DNA of 64,000 bases, taken from NCBI RefSeq assembly GCF_013602415.1, contig NZ_WPAG02000002.1:248001-312000 (forward strand), read 5' to 3'. Position 1 is the stretch's first letter. Every line of letters starts with the position of its first letter. The DNA comes from Rhodococcus sp. B50. GTDB lineage: Bacteria; Actinomycetota; Actinomycetes; Mycobacteriales; Mycobacteriaceae. Both the position numbers and the translations under genes were made by a program. Positions 44,581 to 52,996 of this stretch are shown here, piece by piece. The notes below the pieces were generated by a model. It saw only the letters and a list, made by a program, of their open reading frames with translations. It was not told where the DNA came from and did no database searches.

Positions 44581-45434
44581 TCGCGGTCGCGCTCGCGCTG
44601 CTCGCCGCGGTCGGCTACGGCCTGAGCGATTTCGCGGGGGGCGCGGCATCGCGGCGCGCGAGTGCGCTCGGTGTCGTCGCGGTCACCTACCCGGTCTCGC
44701 TCGTCGTCTCCCTCGTCGCGGCGTCCGTCGTCGGTGGCGACATCACCGCCGAGTCGCTGGCGTGGGGTGCAGCAGCGGGCGTGGCCGGCGGGATCGCCGT
44801 CTGGTGGTTCTACCTCGCGCTGGCCGACGGGCCGATGTCGGTGGTCTCTCCGGTCACCGCGGTGGTCGTGGCGGGAATTCCTGTGCTCGTCGGCATTGCA
44901 TTGGGGGATCGCCCCGGGCTGCTCGCCTATCTCGGCATCGTCGTCGCCGTCGTGGCGGTCGGGCTGGTCAGCCGCGAGTCCGACGAGACCGTCACGGGTG
45001 TCGGACACTCGCGCTTCACGTCGACGATCGCGTGGTTGACCGTCGGATCCGGTATCGCATTCGCGTTGTCGTTCGTCGGGCTCGGCCAGGTCGAGACCGG
45101 CACGGGGCTGTGGCCGCTCGCGGCGTCCCGCGCCACCGCCACGCTGGTGGTGTGGCTCGTGATCGCGTTCTCGTGGCGCGCGGTGGTGTGGCCGATCGGG
45201 TCCCTCCTGCCGATCCTCGTGGGGATCGGCATGATCGACGTGATCGCGAACGGTGCCCTGCTCTTCGCCTACCAGCACGGTCTGCTGTCCCTCGTGAGCG
45301 TGATCGCCGCCCTGTATCCGGCGGTGACGGTGCTGCTCGCCGTCATCGTGCTCGGTGAGCGGGTGAGCCGGGTGAAAATTCTCGGGCTGGTAGCGGCAGG
45401 ATTCGCCGTCGCGCTCGTCAGCCTGCCGGGCTGA
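44577..45434 (+). CDS. EamA/DMT-family transporter, apparent CTG start
   Basis: A 285-residue, ten-helix drug/metabolite transporter if read from CTG 44577. The first helix [20 protein letters not shown] and the following [11 protein letters not shown] are typical of family N-termini, so the sequence before the first in-frame GTG (44781) is clearly coding, yet it has no in-frame ATG, GTG or TTG. CTG 44577 overlaps the smpB stop (CTGA) exactly as an ATGA coupling would, with AAGGG 9 bases upstream. The second EamA repeat begins near [15 protein letters not shown]. Substrate unknown. Confidence 0.72.
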   Translation: MIAVALALLAAVGYGLSDFAGGAASRRASALGVVAVTYPVSLVVSLVAASVVGGDITAESLAWGAAAGVAGGIAVWWFYLALADGPMSVVSPVTAVVVAGIPVLVGIALGDRPGLLAYLGIVVAVVAVGLVSRESDETVTGVGHSRFTSTIAWLTVGSGIAFALSFVGLGQVETGTGLWPLAASRATATLVVWLVIAFSWRAVVWPIGSLLPILVGIGMIDVIANGALLFAYQHGLLSLVSVIAALYPAVTVLLAVIVLGERVSRVKILGLVAAGFAVALVSLPG

Positions 45435-45591
45435 TTCGCCCCGGAGGGGGTGACGCCGAGCCGGTACCGCGGCTGGAGAGGAGATGTGAGCAGGCTCATG
45501 ACCCGGTCGCGAATCGTTTCGAGAAATGGGAATGACATCGTGCCTCGAGGTCGTTACAGTAGGTAGTCCTGCGACAGTCGCAGGTGCGTAC

Positions 45592-45960
45592 GGGGCTGAA
45601 CGGTTTCGACTGCGTACGTTGAGCAAGGGGAAGCGTGTCGGTGCAGGCAAGAGACCACCGTAAGCGTCGCTGCAACCAATTAAGCGCCGAGTCCACTCAG
45701 CGCGAGTACGCCCTCGCTGCCTAAGCGAGCGCGTCTCTGTCAGCCCGGGTTTGCTCTCGACCCGGATCCTGGCATCGACTAGAGAGCTCTACCGTGCGGC
45801 TCGGTCGCGGAGACGTACGGGACAGCAAACAGCGACTGGGATCGTCATCTCGTCTTGTTCGCGAGAACGGGAGATCCGAGTAGAGACATAGCGAACTGCA
45901 CACGGAGAAGCCCTCGCAAGGCGGCGGAGGACCCGGGTTCGATTCCCGGCAGCTCCACCA
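45592..45960 (+). ncRNA. ssrA: Transfer-messenger RNA (tmRNA)
   Basis: 369 nt from GGGGCTGAACGG to the encoded CCA. The 5' GGGGCTG pairs with CAGCTCC at the 3' end, and the 3' domain carries the T-arm GGGTTCGATTCCC. The tag reading frame at 45686-45724 encodes AESTQREYALAA and ends in TAA; the ALAA end is the degradation signal for ClpXP. It works with SmpB encoded just upstream. Confidence 0.94.
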
Positions 45961-45963
45961 TCG

Positions 45964-46004
45964 ACCCGGGTAGGAGATCGACATTCGATCACCTACCCGG
46001 GTTT
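45964..46004. terminator. Terminator of ssrA
   Basis: ACCCGGGTAGG pairs with CCTACCCGGGT, an 11-bp stem extended by an inner GATCG/CGATC, and is followed by TT. It begins 4 bases after the tmRNA end. Confidence 0.88.
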
Positions 46005-46082
46005 CGTCGTTCGGGGATCGTTCCCGGCGGAGATGAGCGGCGACAGTGCTCGGTAGAAGCGGCAGGGCCTTGAGAAGAAACA

Positions 46083-46129
46083 GCAGTGCCCGCCGCCGAG
46101 ACTCCGGTGTGAGAGTTGTCGACGGCGGG
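46083..46129. terminator. Second hairpin downstream of ssrA
   Basis: GTGCCCGCCG (46083-46092) pairs with CGGCGGGCAC (46120-46129) around a 27-base loop. No T-run follows, so it is a weaker terminator candidate or another structured element. Confidence 0.45.
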
Positions 46130-46229
46130 CACGGTCGCGCTGTCGGTCCCGGACGACGCCGAGACAGCGAGAGCGAAACGAAGGAATGTCCTCCCCGGCA
46201 CGGCCTTCATTTCGATGTCTGAAGTTAGC

Positions 46230-46247
46230 CGACCGAATTATCGGTCG
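46230..46247. promoter_or_regulatory. 18-bp palindrome upstream of pgm
   Basis: CGACCGA-ATTA-TCGGTCG is a perfect palindrome 153 bp upstream of the pgm start, in unusually AT-rich surroundings; a candidate operator. Confidence 0.5.
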
Positions 46248-46399
46248 CCAACATGACTATTGAGTCAGATACTTTGGTCCCATCGATGTGATGACCTTTT
46301 CGTCCGGATCCGTATCGAAGCCGAGATCGGGGTACTCATCCCGCGCGTGCCGACAGGTCGGCGGGCAAGATGAGGACACATCGTCGACGAGGAGAACAC

Positions 46400-48028
46400 A
46401 TGGCGCACGAACGAGCGGGACAGCCGGCCACGGCAGCGGATCTCGAGGACCTCGCACATCTGGTCACCGCCTACTACACCGTGCAGCCCGATCCCGAGAA
46501 CGTCTCCCAGCAGGTGGCATTCGGCACCTCCGGTCACCGAGGCTCGAGTCTCGACGGTGCGTTCAACGAACACCACATCCTTGCGACCACCCAGGCTATC
46601 GTCGAATACCGCGCGCAGCAGGGCACCTCGGGCCCGCTGTTCCTCGGCCGCGACACGCACGCGCTGTCCGAACCGGCCTGGGCGAGCGCACTCGAAGTGC
46701 TCGTCGCGAACGGTGTCGAGGTGGTGGTCGACTCCCGCGACCGCTACACCCCGACACCCGCGGTCAGTCACGCGATACTGCAGCACAACGCCGGATCCGG
46801 GGCCCGTGCCGACGGCATCGTGGTCACCCCCTCGCACAATCCGCCCCGCGACGGCGGGTTCAAGTACAACCCGCCGTCCGGTGGACCGGCCGACAGCGAT
46901 GCGACCTCGGTCATCGCCACCCGCGCCAACGAACTGCTCGCCGCCGGACTCGACGGGGTGAAGCGGGTGCCGCTCTCCTCGGCCCTCGCCTCCGCCGGAC
47001 GGCACGACTTCCTCGCCGCCTACATCGACGACCTGCCGAACATCGTCGACCTCGACGTCGTCCGTGCCGCGGGGGTACGGATCGGTGCGGACCCCATGGG
47101 CGGTGCGAGCGTCGACTACTGGGGCGAGATCGCCGAACGGCACGCGCTCGACCTCACCGTGGTCAATCCGCTCGTCGATGCCACCTGGCGGTTCATGACG
47201 CTCGATACCGACGGCAAGATCCGCATGGATTGCTCGTCGCCGAACGCGATGGCATCGCTGATCGGCAACCGGGAGGCCTACGACCTTGCGACGGGCAACG
47301 ACGCCGACGCCGACCGGCACGGCATCGTCACCCCCGACGCGGGTCTGCTCAACCCGAACCACTATCTCGCCGTCGCGATCGACTACCTGTTCCGCAACCG
47401 GCCCGGCTGGGCGGAGTCGAGCAAGGTGGGCAAGACGCTGGTGAGTTCGTCGATGATCGACCGGGTCGCCGCCGGAGTGGGCCGCGACCTGCTCGAGGTG
47501 CCGGTCGGCTTCAAATGGTTCGTGCCCGGCCTGAGCGACGGCTCGCTGGGCTTCGGGGGGGAGGAGAGCGCCGGTGCCTCCTTCCTCCGGCGCGACGGCT
47601 CGGTGTGGACCACCGACAAGGACGGCATCGTGCTCGCCCTGCTCGCAGCGGAGATCACCGCGGTGACGGAGAAGAGCCCGTCCCGGTACTACGCAGAACT
47701 CGTCGACCGGTACGGCGACCCCGCCTATGCACGCGTGGATGCCCCTGCGACCCGCGAGCAGAAGGCGGTGCTGTCGAAGTTGTCGCCCGAGCAGGTCGGT
47801 GCCACCGAACTCGCCGGGGAACCGATCATCGCGACGCTCACCGCGGCGCCGGGCAACGGGGCCGCGATCGGTGGGCTCAAGGTCACCACCGAGAACGCGT
47901 GGTTCGCCGCCCGCCCCTCCGGCACCGAGGACGTGTACAAGATCTACGCCGAATCGTTCCGTGGCCCCGACCATCTCGCCGAGGTCCAGCAGGCGGCGCG
48001 CGAACTCGTCTCGTCCGTCCTGTCCTGA
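46400..48028 (+). CDS. pgm: Phosphoglucomutase (alpha-D-glucose phosphate specific)
   Basis: A 542-residue enzyme interconverting glucose 1- and 6-phosphate. Motifs: [17 protein letters not shown] (about residue 42), catalytic phospho-Ser in [17 protein letters not shown] (about 135), metal loop [12 protein letters not shown] (about 300), sugar loop [12 protein letters not shown] (about 383), phosphate loop [13 protein letters not shown] (about 505). It feeds glycogen, trehalose and cell-wall sugar nucleotides. ATG 46400 with GAGGAGAA upstream; the frame extends to an ATG at 46370 without a better site. Confidence 0.93.
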   Translation: MAHERAGQPATAADLEDLAHLVTAYYTVQPDPENVSQQVAFGTSGHRGSSLDGAFNEHHILATTQAIVEYRAQQGTSGPLFLGRDTHALSEPAWASALEVLVANGVEVVVDSRDRYTPTPAVSHAILQHNAGSGARADGIVVTPSHNPPRDGGFKYNPPSGGPADSDATSVIATRANELLAAGLDGVKRVPLSSALASAGRHDFLAAYIDDLPNIVDLDVVRAAGVRIGADPMGGASVDYWGEIAERHALDLTVVNPLVDATWRFMTLDTDGKIRMDCSSPNAMASLIGNREAYDLATGNDADADRHGIVTPDAGLLNPNHYLAVAIDYLFRNRPGWAESSKVGKTLVSSSMIDRVAAGVGRDLLEVPVGFKWFVPGLSDGSLGFGGEESAGASFLRRDGSVWTTDKDGIVLALLAAEITAVTEKSPSRYYAELVDRYGDPAYARVDAPATREQKAVLSKLSPEQVGATELAGEPIIATLTAAPGNGAAIGGLKVTTENAWFAARPSGTEDVYKIYAESFRGPDHLAEVQQAARELVSSVLS

Positions 48029-48088
48029 GCGCGGGCGCCCACCGCGCTGACCGGCGAGGTCGTGCGCCTCGCTAACATCGTGGGCATC

Positions 48089-49306
48089 ATGCGGACACGT
48101 GACGCGGCGTTGCCGCGGGAAATCTGGGTTCTGGTCGTCGCGAGCTTCGTGATCGCGCTCGGCTTCGGTCTCGTGGCTCCCGCGCTGCCGCAATTCGCGC
48201 GCAGCTTCGACGTCGGTGTCACGGCGGCGACCGTCGTCGTGTCGTCGTTCGCGGCGATGCGACTGCTGTTCGCACCCGCGAGCGGATCGCTGGTGCAGAA
48301 GCTGGGGGAGCGGCCCGTCTACATCACGGGTCTGCTCATCGTCGCCCTGTCGACCGGGGCGTGCGCGTTCGCCGCGAGTTACTGGCAGCTGCTCGTCTTC
48401 CGGGCCCTCGGCGGTATCGGGTCGACGATGTTCACCGTGTCGGCGCTCGGGCTGCTCGTGCGGATCGCACCTGCCGATGCCCGCGGGCGCGTCTCGGGCC
48501 TGTATGCGACGAGCTTCCTCATGGGCAACATCCTCGGCCCGCTCGTCGGTGGTGCGCTGATCGGACTGGGTCTGCGCGCACCCTTCCTCATCTATGCCGT
48601 GGCGCTGCTCGTGGCGGCCTCGGTCGTGGGGATCAGCCTGCGCTCGTCCCATCTCGCCCGCCCCGACGCCGGGGACGGTGTGCCCGTCATGCGGCTGCGC
48701 GATGCGCTGCGCTCACCGGTCTACCGCGCGGCGCTCGGATCGAACTTCGCCAACGGCTGGGTGGTGTTCGGGGTCCGCGTCGCGATGGTGCCGTTGTTCG
48801 TCGTCGAGGCCCTCGACGAGGGGGAGGCGTTCGCGGGTGTCGCGCTGACGGCGTTCGCGGTGGGCAACGCACTCGTCCTCATCAAGTCCGGCAAGCTGTC
48901 CGACAGGTTCGGGCGACGGCCCTTCGTCCTGGCCGGCCTGGTGGTGTGCGGGGTCAGCACGATCGCGATGGGATTCACCGAGAGCGTCGTGTGGTTCCTC
49001 ATCACCTCGTTCGTGGCGGGCATGGGCTCGGGACTGTCGAACCCCTCGCAGCAGGCCGCGGTCGCCGACGTCGTGGGCAGCAAGGCACGGGGCGGGCCGG
49101 TGCTCGCCGCCTTCCAGATGGTCGCCGACGTCGGCGCGGTGATCGGTCCGATCGCGGCCGGTTTCCTCGCGGACCGGTTGTCGTACTCGACGGCCTTCGC
49201 GGTCACGGGCGTGATCATGCTCGCGGCGACCGTGCCGTGGTTCGTCGCCGGGCGCACCCGCGTCGCCGAGCAGGCCGCACCGGTGACCGGCGACACGGCG
49301 CGGTGA
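48089..49306 (+). CDS. MFS transporter
   Basis: A 405-residue, twelve-helix major facilitator. Visible are the loop 2-3 variant LVQKLGERPVYITG, the repeat KLSDRFGRRPFVLAG in the second half, and a helix-5 segment GLYATSFLMGNILGPLVGG resembling motif C of drug antiporters, so drug or metabolite efflux is likely. A -10-like TAACAT lies about 12 bp before ATG 48089, suggesting a very short or absent leader; ATG 48062 and GTG 48080 are alternatives. The stop overlaps the next GTG by 4 bases. Confidence 0.85.
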   Translation: MRTRDAALPREIWVLVVASFVIALGFGLVAPALPQFARSFDVGVTAATVVVSSFAAMRLLFAPASGSLVQKLGERPVYITGLLIVALSTGACAFAASYWQLLVFRALGGIGSTMFTVSALGLLVRIAPADARGRVSGLYATSFLMGNILGPLVGGALIGLGLRAPFLIYAVALLVAASVVGISLRSSHLARPDAGDGVPVMRLRDALRSPVYRAALGSNFANGWVVFGVRVAMVPLFVVEALDEGEAFAGVALTAFAVGNALVLIKSGKLSDRFGRRPFVLAGLVVCGVSTIAMGFTESVVWFLITSFVAGMGSGLSNPSQQAAVADVVGSKARGGPVLAAFQMVADVGAVIGPIAAGFLADRLSYSTAFAVTGVIMLAATVPWFVAGRTRVAEQAAPVTGDTAR

Positions 49307-49824
49307 GTCGACCGCCGAGTATTGTCGCCGGCATGTGGGTCGGTCTCGTCTCCACGCTCGCCCGATTCGGTCTGGCAGCGGTGTGGCTCGTCTCCGGTTG
49401 GGTGAAGTTCTCGGACCCGACACAGACCGTCGTGGCGGTACGGGCGTACCAGATCCTGCCCACCGACTGGGTGCGGCCGTTCGCCGCGGCCTTTCCCGTG
49501 CTCGAACTGGTCCTGGGGCTGGTCCTGCTGGTGGGATCGGCGACCCGCGTCGCAGCGCTCGTCAGCGCACTCGGGCTGGTCGCGCTCGTCGTCGCGATCG
49601 CCTCGGCGTGGGCGCGCGGTCTGTCGATCGACTGCGGCTGCTTCGGGGGAGGTGGCATGGTCGAGGGTGTCGACGGCCGCGACTACGCGATCGAGATCGC
49701 CCGGGACGTCGGCTTCCTGGCGATGTCGATGTGGCTGGTCGTCCGACCGCGCACCTGGTTCGCGCTCGGTCCGGGCTCGCGGACTTCCCTCTCAGCGGCC
49801 CCTCAGCCGTCGATGGCAGAGTGA
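49303..49824 (+). CDS. MauE/DoxX-family redox-associated membrane protein
   Basis: 173 residues with four membrane helices (about 18-36, 57-78, 83-103, 130-145). A cysteine pair in LSIDCGCFGGGG on the outer face after helix 3 suits electron transfer to or from a thiol oxidoreductase, the role of MauE/DsbD-like proteins. GTG 49303 overlaps the MFS stop; an in-frame ATG at 49333 is an alternative. The DsbA-like partner begins 40 bp downstream. Confidence 0.82.
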   Translation: MSRPPSIVAGMWVGLVSTLARFGLAAVWLVSGWVKFSDPTQTVVAVRAYQILPTDWVRPFAAAFPVLELVLGLVLLVGSATRVAALVSALGLVALVVAIASAWARGLSIDCGCFGGGGMVEGVDGRDYAIEIARDVGFLAMSMWLVVRPRTWFALGPGSRTSLSAAPQPSMAE

Positions 49825-49864
49825 GATCGTCTATCCCACCGACGAGCAGCAGAGGGCAGCATCC

Positions 49865-50614
49865 GTGAGCGCGAAGAAGGTCCCATCCGCCAAGTACACA
49901 CCGGAGCCGACGTCGAACAGGTTCACCTACATTCTCGGCGGCATCGCGGTCCTGGTGATCGGTGCGCTCGTCGTCGGCGGTGTCCTGTGGTCCTCGGGTG
50001 GCAGCGACCCCCGCAACGACGGCTACGGCACCGTGCAGAACGCCGCGGTGGAGGTGTCGATCCAGGACGACGGTGCGATCCTGCTGGGCCGCCCGGACGC
50101 CATGAGGACCATCGACCTGTTCGAGGACCCGATGTGCCCGTACTGCGCCGAACTCGAGCACAAGCACTCGCAGGAGCTCGCCCAGGCGATCGACGACGGG
50201 CAGCTGGCGGTGCGGTATCGGATGCTCGCCTTCCTGGACGGGGCGTCGAGCAGTGGTGACTACTCGACCCGCGCGGTAGCAGCGGCGCAGTGCGTCGCCG
50301 AGAGCGGGGACGCCCGCGCGTTCTCCGCCTTCCACGACGCGTTGCTCTCGCCCGACAACCAGCCTGCCGAGGGCGGCAACGGCGACATCGACAACGCCGG
50401 TCTCGCGCAGATGGCCCGCGACGCGGGTGCTTCCGAGGACGTCACGCAGTGCATCACCGACGGCGCCCGGGTCGAGGAGGCCTCGGCCGACGCGGAGGCG
50501 GGACGGCAGTTGCTCGCAACGACCGGAGCGGCCGGCACCCCGGCCGTCGTGTACGAGGGAACCGTCGTCGACGCCCTCGGCAACGAGAACTGGGTGACCG
50601 AACTCGTCGGATAG
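49865..50614 (+). CDS. Membrane-anchored DsbA-like thiol-disulfide oxidoreductase
   Basis: 249 residues: an N-terminal anchor helix (about 22-44, FTYILGGIAVLVIGALVVGG) and an extracytoplasmic thioredoxin/DsbA fold with the active site DPMCPYCAEL (about residue 94). Two further cysteines (AAQCVAES and VTQCITDG) and a cis-Pro region GAAGTPAVVYEG follow. Probably forms or isomerises disulfides in secreted proteins, with the MauE-like protein as redox partner. GTG 49865 with GAGGGCAG upstream. Confidence 0.88.
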   Translation: MSAKKVPSAKYTPEPTSNRFTYILGGIAVLVIGALVVGGVLWSSGGSDPRNDGYGTVQNAAVEVSIQDDGAILLGRPDAMRTIDLFEDPMCPYCAELEHKHSQELAQAIDDGQLAVRYRMLAFLDGASSSGDYSTRAVAAAQCVAESGDARAFSAFHDALLSPDNQPAEGGNGDIDNAGLAQMARDAGASEDVTQCITDGARVEEASADAEAGRQLLATTGAAGTPAVVYEGTVVDALGNENWVTELVG

Positions 50615-50621
50615 ATCGCAC

Positions 50622-50660
50622 GGTGACGGGAGCGCGCGTCGGGCGCGTGCTCCCGTCACC
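50622..50660. terminator. Terminator after the DsbA-like gene
   Basis: GGTGACGGGAGC (50622-50633) pairs with GCTCCCGTCACC (50649-50660); the loop also contains GCGC/GCGC. No strong T-run. Confidence 0.65.
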
Positions 50661-50682
50661 ATCGCGTCGTCTACCAGGCGAT

Positions 50683-50712
50683 TTGTTGGCGCCGAGCGCG
50701 ATGGTGTAGTTT
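50683..50712 (+). promoter_or_regulatory. Promoter of the tRNA-Ala genes
   Basis: -35 TTGTTG (50683-50688), an 18-bp spacer and -10 TAGTTT (50707-50712), about 48 bp upstream of the first tRNA-Ala. Confidence 0.55.
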
Positions 50713-50760
50713 TCTTTCAGCGCGAAGGGGTCACCGGAGCGCGACGGTACAACCGAATAC

Positions 50761-50833
50761 GGGGCTATGGCGCAGCTGGTAGCGCACCACACTGGCAGTG
50801 TGGGGGTCAGGGGTTCGAGTCCCCTTAGCTCCA
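50761..50833 (+). tRNA. tRNA-Ala (GGC), copy 1
   Basis: A 73-nt cloverleaf: acceptor GGGGCTA/TAGCTCC with one G-T pair, anticodon stem CCACA/TGTGG, anticodon GGC (50794-50796), T-arm AGGGG-TTCGAGT-CCCCT. CCA is not encoded. Confidence 0.93.
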
Positions 50834-50841
50834 CAAGATCG

Positions 50842-50873
50842 CTACAGGCGAGAGTTCACGCTCTCGCCTGTAG
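50842..50873 (+). terminator. Terminator between the two tRNA-Ala genes
   Basis: A 13-bp perfect stem CTACAGGCGAGAG / CTCTCGCCTGTAG with a 6-base loop, followed by TCTTCGG. Confidence 0.85.
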
Positions 50874-50906
50874 TCTTCGGTGGCGGTCCCCGTCAGGGCC
50901 GTGCAA

Positions 50907-50979
50907 GGGGCTATGGCGCAGCTGGTAGCGCACCACACTGGCAGTGTGGGGGTCAGGGGTTCGAGTCCCCTTAGCTCCA
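50907..50979 (+). tRNA. tRNA-Ala (GGC), copy 2
   Basis: Identical over all 73 nt to copy 1, with anticodon GGC at 50940-50942. A strong terminator lies between the copies and no clear promoter is visible in the 33 bp that remain, so expression of this copy may depend on readthrough. A short GAACTTC/GAAGTTC hairpin follows (50990-51010). Confidence 0.92.
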
Positions 50980-51064
50980 CTCTTCGATAGAACTTCTTCG
51001 CACGAAGTTCCTCGCAGCGCTGCAGCGGCCCCGCCGGTCGCGAGGCCGCCGCAGTCGCACTGTC

Positions 51065-52909
51065 TCAGTCTGTCGAGCCGGCGGACGTGTACAGCGTCAG
51101 ACCCCAGCCCACGGTCGTCCGCTCGGGTTCCGCGAGACCGGCGGCCTCGAACAACGCCAGGTGGTCCTCGTGCGTACGCCCCCCGCCACCGCTGAGCGCG
51201 AAGTCGATGAGGTCGTCCTCGTAGTCGTGCTCACCTGCGGTCTCGTCGAGAACGTTGCCGAAGACGAGGATCCGGCCACCCGGGTTCAGTCCGGCCGCCG
51301 CCTGCTGCAGGACGTGTACGGCATCGGCATCGGGAAGTTCGTTCAGCCGCCCGGTCAGCAGTACCGCGTCGACCGGTTCGGGCCGGGCGCCGAGCATGCT
51401 GCCCGGCGCATACGCCACGCGCTCGTGCTCGCCGTGGATGCCGCGCAGGACCTCGATCTCCGACGGCGCGGCCACGACGGTCACTCGTGCCGACGGATTC
51501 GCCGTGACCAGCGCGTGGGCGTAGGAACCGGCGGCCTCACCGGTGACCATCACGGTCGAGATGTCGGTGGGCACCTTCGCGGCGAGGGCGCCGGCGAAGT
51601 AGACCGCCATCTCCGCTTCCTGCTCGTACCGGTCCGTCAGCAGCGCGGTGTCGTCCGCGACACGCTGCGCGAAACTCTTCCCGAATCGCTGCGCATCGTC
51701 CCCGCGGCCCGTGCGGACGGCGGCGAGCAGCGCGAGCATGCCGGCCAGCTCCCGCTGCGCGTGCACGCCGTCGAGGCGGAGTTCCTCGATGTGGTGGTCG
51801 TCCTCGAGTTCACGGCCGACGCCGGTGAGGCGGAACCGGCTCTCACCGAGATCCTCGGCCACCCCGACTGCGGCAAGATAGCGCAGCAGTCTGCCCAGGC
51901 CGGCGCGGTCCGTCCCCGTCTTGGCGACGAGTTCGTCGAGGGTGCGCGGAGAGGCGTCGAAGGCTGTCGCCAGGCCGATGGTCGCCGCGACCCGCAGCGC
52001 GAAACCCGGTGCGATCTCGGCCAATTCGTCGAAGCGGTCACGCTCGTCCTCGGTCGCCTCGAAATCGGGCAGGGAGGCGTCGGTCTCCGATACCGCGACC
52101 TCCTGGCGACGCCAGTATCCGGTGACCTCCACCTGTTCCTTGGGCAGGCCCTTCTCGTTGCGCAGCCACCGCCGGATCGGGGTGAGCGTGAGGGTCTCCC
52201 CGGCCACCCAGGCGAAGACCTTTCCGTCCCACCACTCGGCGCCTTGGAGAGCGTCGAACAACAGGGTGGTCGTGCCCGGCTCGGCGCCGTCGCGGCTGAG
52301 CCAGGTCAGCTCGACCCCGTCGGGAACGGGCAACTCCTGACGATGCGACTCGTCGGCGATCTCGACGAAGACCTGACCGCGTGCCCCGTGCGGCCAGTTC
52401 TCGAGCCAACGCCCGATGGCCGGCAGTGCCGTCTCATCGCCCGCCACGAGCGTCCAGTCCACACCGACCGGGTGCCCGGCCGACGACTTCGGTCCGGCGA
52501 TCTGGATCGTCTCGCCCGGCTCCGCACGGTACGACCAGCTCGACGCGGGACCCACGCCGTGGCGTACGAAGTCCACGTCGATCTCACCGGCGACCGGATC
52601 CCAGCGTCGCACGGTGTAGGTGCGCATGAGCAGCTTCGGATCGCGCGGCCAGTTCACCACGCCGTCGGCCTGGGTCGGGCCGAGGGCCTCGTCGAGATCC
52701 GGATGCTTGAACATCAACTTGAACTCGTCGTCGAGGCCGTCGGACCGGAACGCGCCGACCGGGCAGCCGTTCGGTGCGACGTGGGCCTGCAACTGTTCGC
52801 CCCCGAGGGTCACCCGCCGCATCCCGGGGCTCACGTCCGTCACGCGGAGCACCGTCAGATACCGCGTGGTGATCGGGAAGACCTCGATGGGGCGAAGACT
52901 ACGGGCCAT
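51065..52909 (-). CDS. Siderophore-interacting (FAD/NADPH) reductase fused to a SAM methyltransferase-like domain
   Basis: 614 residues. Residues about 15-275 are a siderophore-interacting protein (ViuB-type): FAD-binding LMRTYTVRRWDP and FVRHGVGPASSW, then the C-terminal part LVAGDETALPAIGRWLE and FAWVAGE; such proteins reduce ferric siderophores to release iron. Residues about 285-614 look like a winged-helix plus SAM-dependent O-methyltransferase: GLATAFDASPRTLDELVA, VMVTGEAAGSYAHAL and LNPGGRILVFGNVLDE. The fusion is unusual. ATG 52909. An IdeR-type iron box lies 67 bp upstream, implying repression in high iron. Confidence 0.82.
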   Translation of the reverse strand: MARSLRPIEVFPITTRYLTVLRVTDVSPGMRRVTLGGEQLQAHVAPNGCPVGAFRSDGLDDEFKLMFKHPDLDEALGPTQADGVVNWPRDPKLLMRTYTVRRWDPVAGEIDVDFVRHGVGPASSWSYRAEPGETIQIAGPKSSAGHPVGVDWTLVAGDETALPAIGRWLENWPHGARGQVFVEIADESHRQELPVPDGVELTWLSRDGAEPGTTTLLFDALQGAEWWDGKVFAWVAGETLTLTPIRRWLRNEKGLPKEQVEVTGYWRRQEVAVSETDASLPDFEATEDERDRFDELAEIAPGFALRVAATIGLATAFDASPRTLDELVAKTGTDRAGLGRLLRYLAAVGVAEDLGESRFRLTGVGRELEDDHHIEELRLDGVHAQRELAGMLALLAAVRTGRGDDAQRFGKSFAQRVADDTALLTDRYEQEAEMAVYFAGALAAKVPTDISTVMVTGEAAGSYAHALVTANPSARVTVVAAPSEIEVLRGIHGEHERVAYAPGSMLGARPEPVDAVLLTGRLNELPDADAVHVLQQAAAGLNPGGRILVFGNVLDETAGEHDYEDDLIDFALSGGGGRTHEDHLALFEAAGLAEPERTTVGWGLTLYTSAGSTD

Positions 52910-52975
52910 GTGTGTGTTCTCCTCGGCAAGGGATCGGGGTGGCGGGACGACCGGTCGTCCGGTCGTACGGCGACC

Positions 52976-52994
52976 TGCGCTTAGGCGAACCTTA
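52976..52994. promoter_or_regulatory. IdeR/DtxR-type iron box
   Basis: The bases TGCGCTTAGGCGAACCTTA match the 19-bp DtxR/IdeR consensus TTAGGTTAGGCTAACCTAA at 14 positions by my alignment. It is placed in the gap just upstream of the siderophore-interacting fusion gene. Confidence 0.7.
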
Positions 52995-52996
52995 CT

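Larger units (their letters stand above)
45961..46399. other. Gene-free stretch between ssrA and pgm
   Basis: 439 bp without a convincing gene. It holds the ssrA terminator, a second large hairpin (46083-46129) and an 18-bp palindrome (46230-46247), listed separately. No integrase gene or attachment-site duplication was seen, although the tmRNA 3' end is a common integration site. Confidence 0.6.

Noticed and set aside
45592..46260. Integration site of a genomic island at the tmRNA 3' end
   Set aside because: No integrase, no duplicated tmRNA 3' end and no compositional island follow; conserved housekeeping genes lie on both sides.
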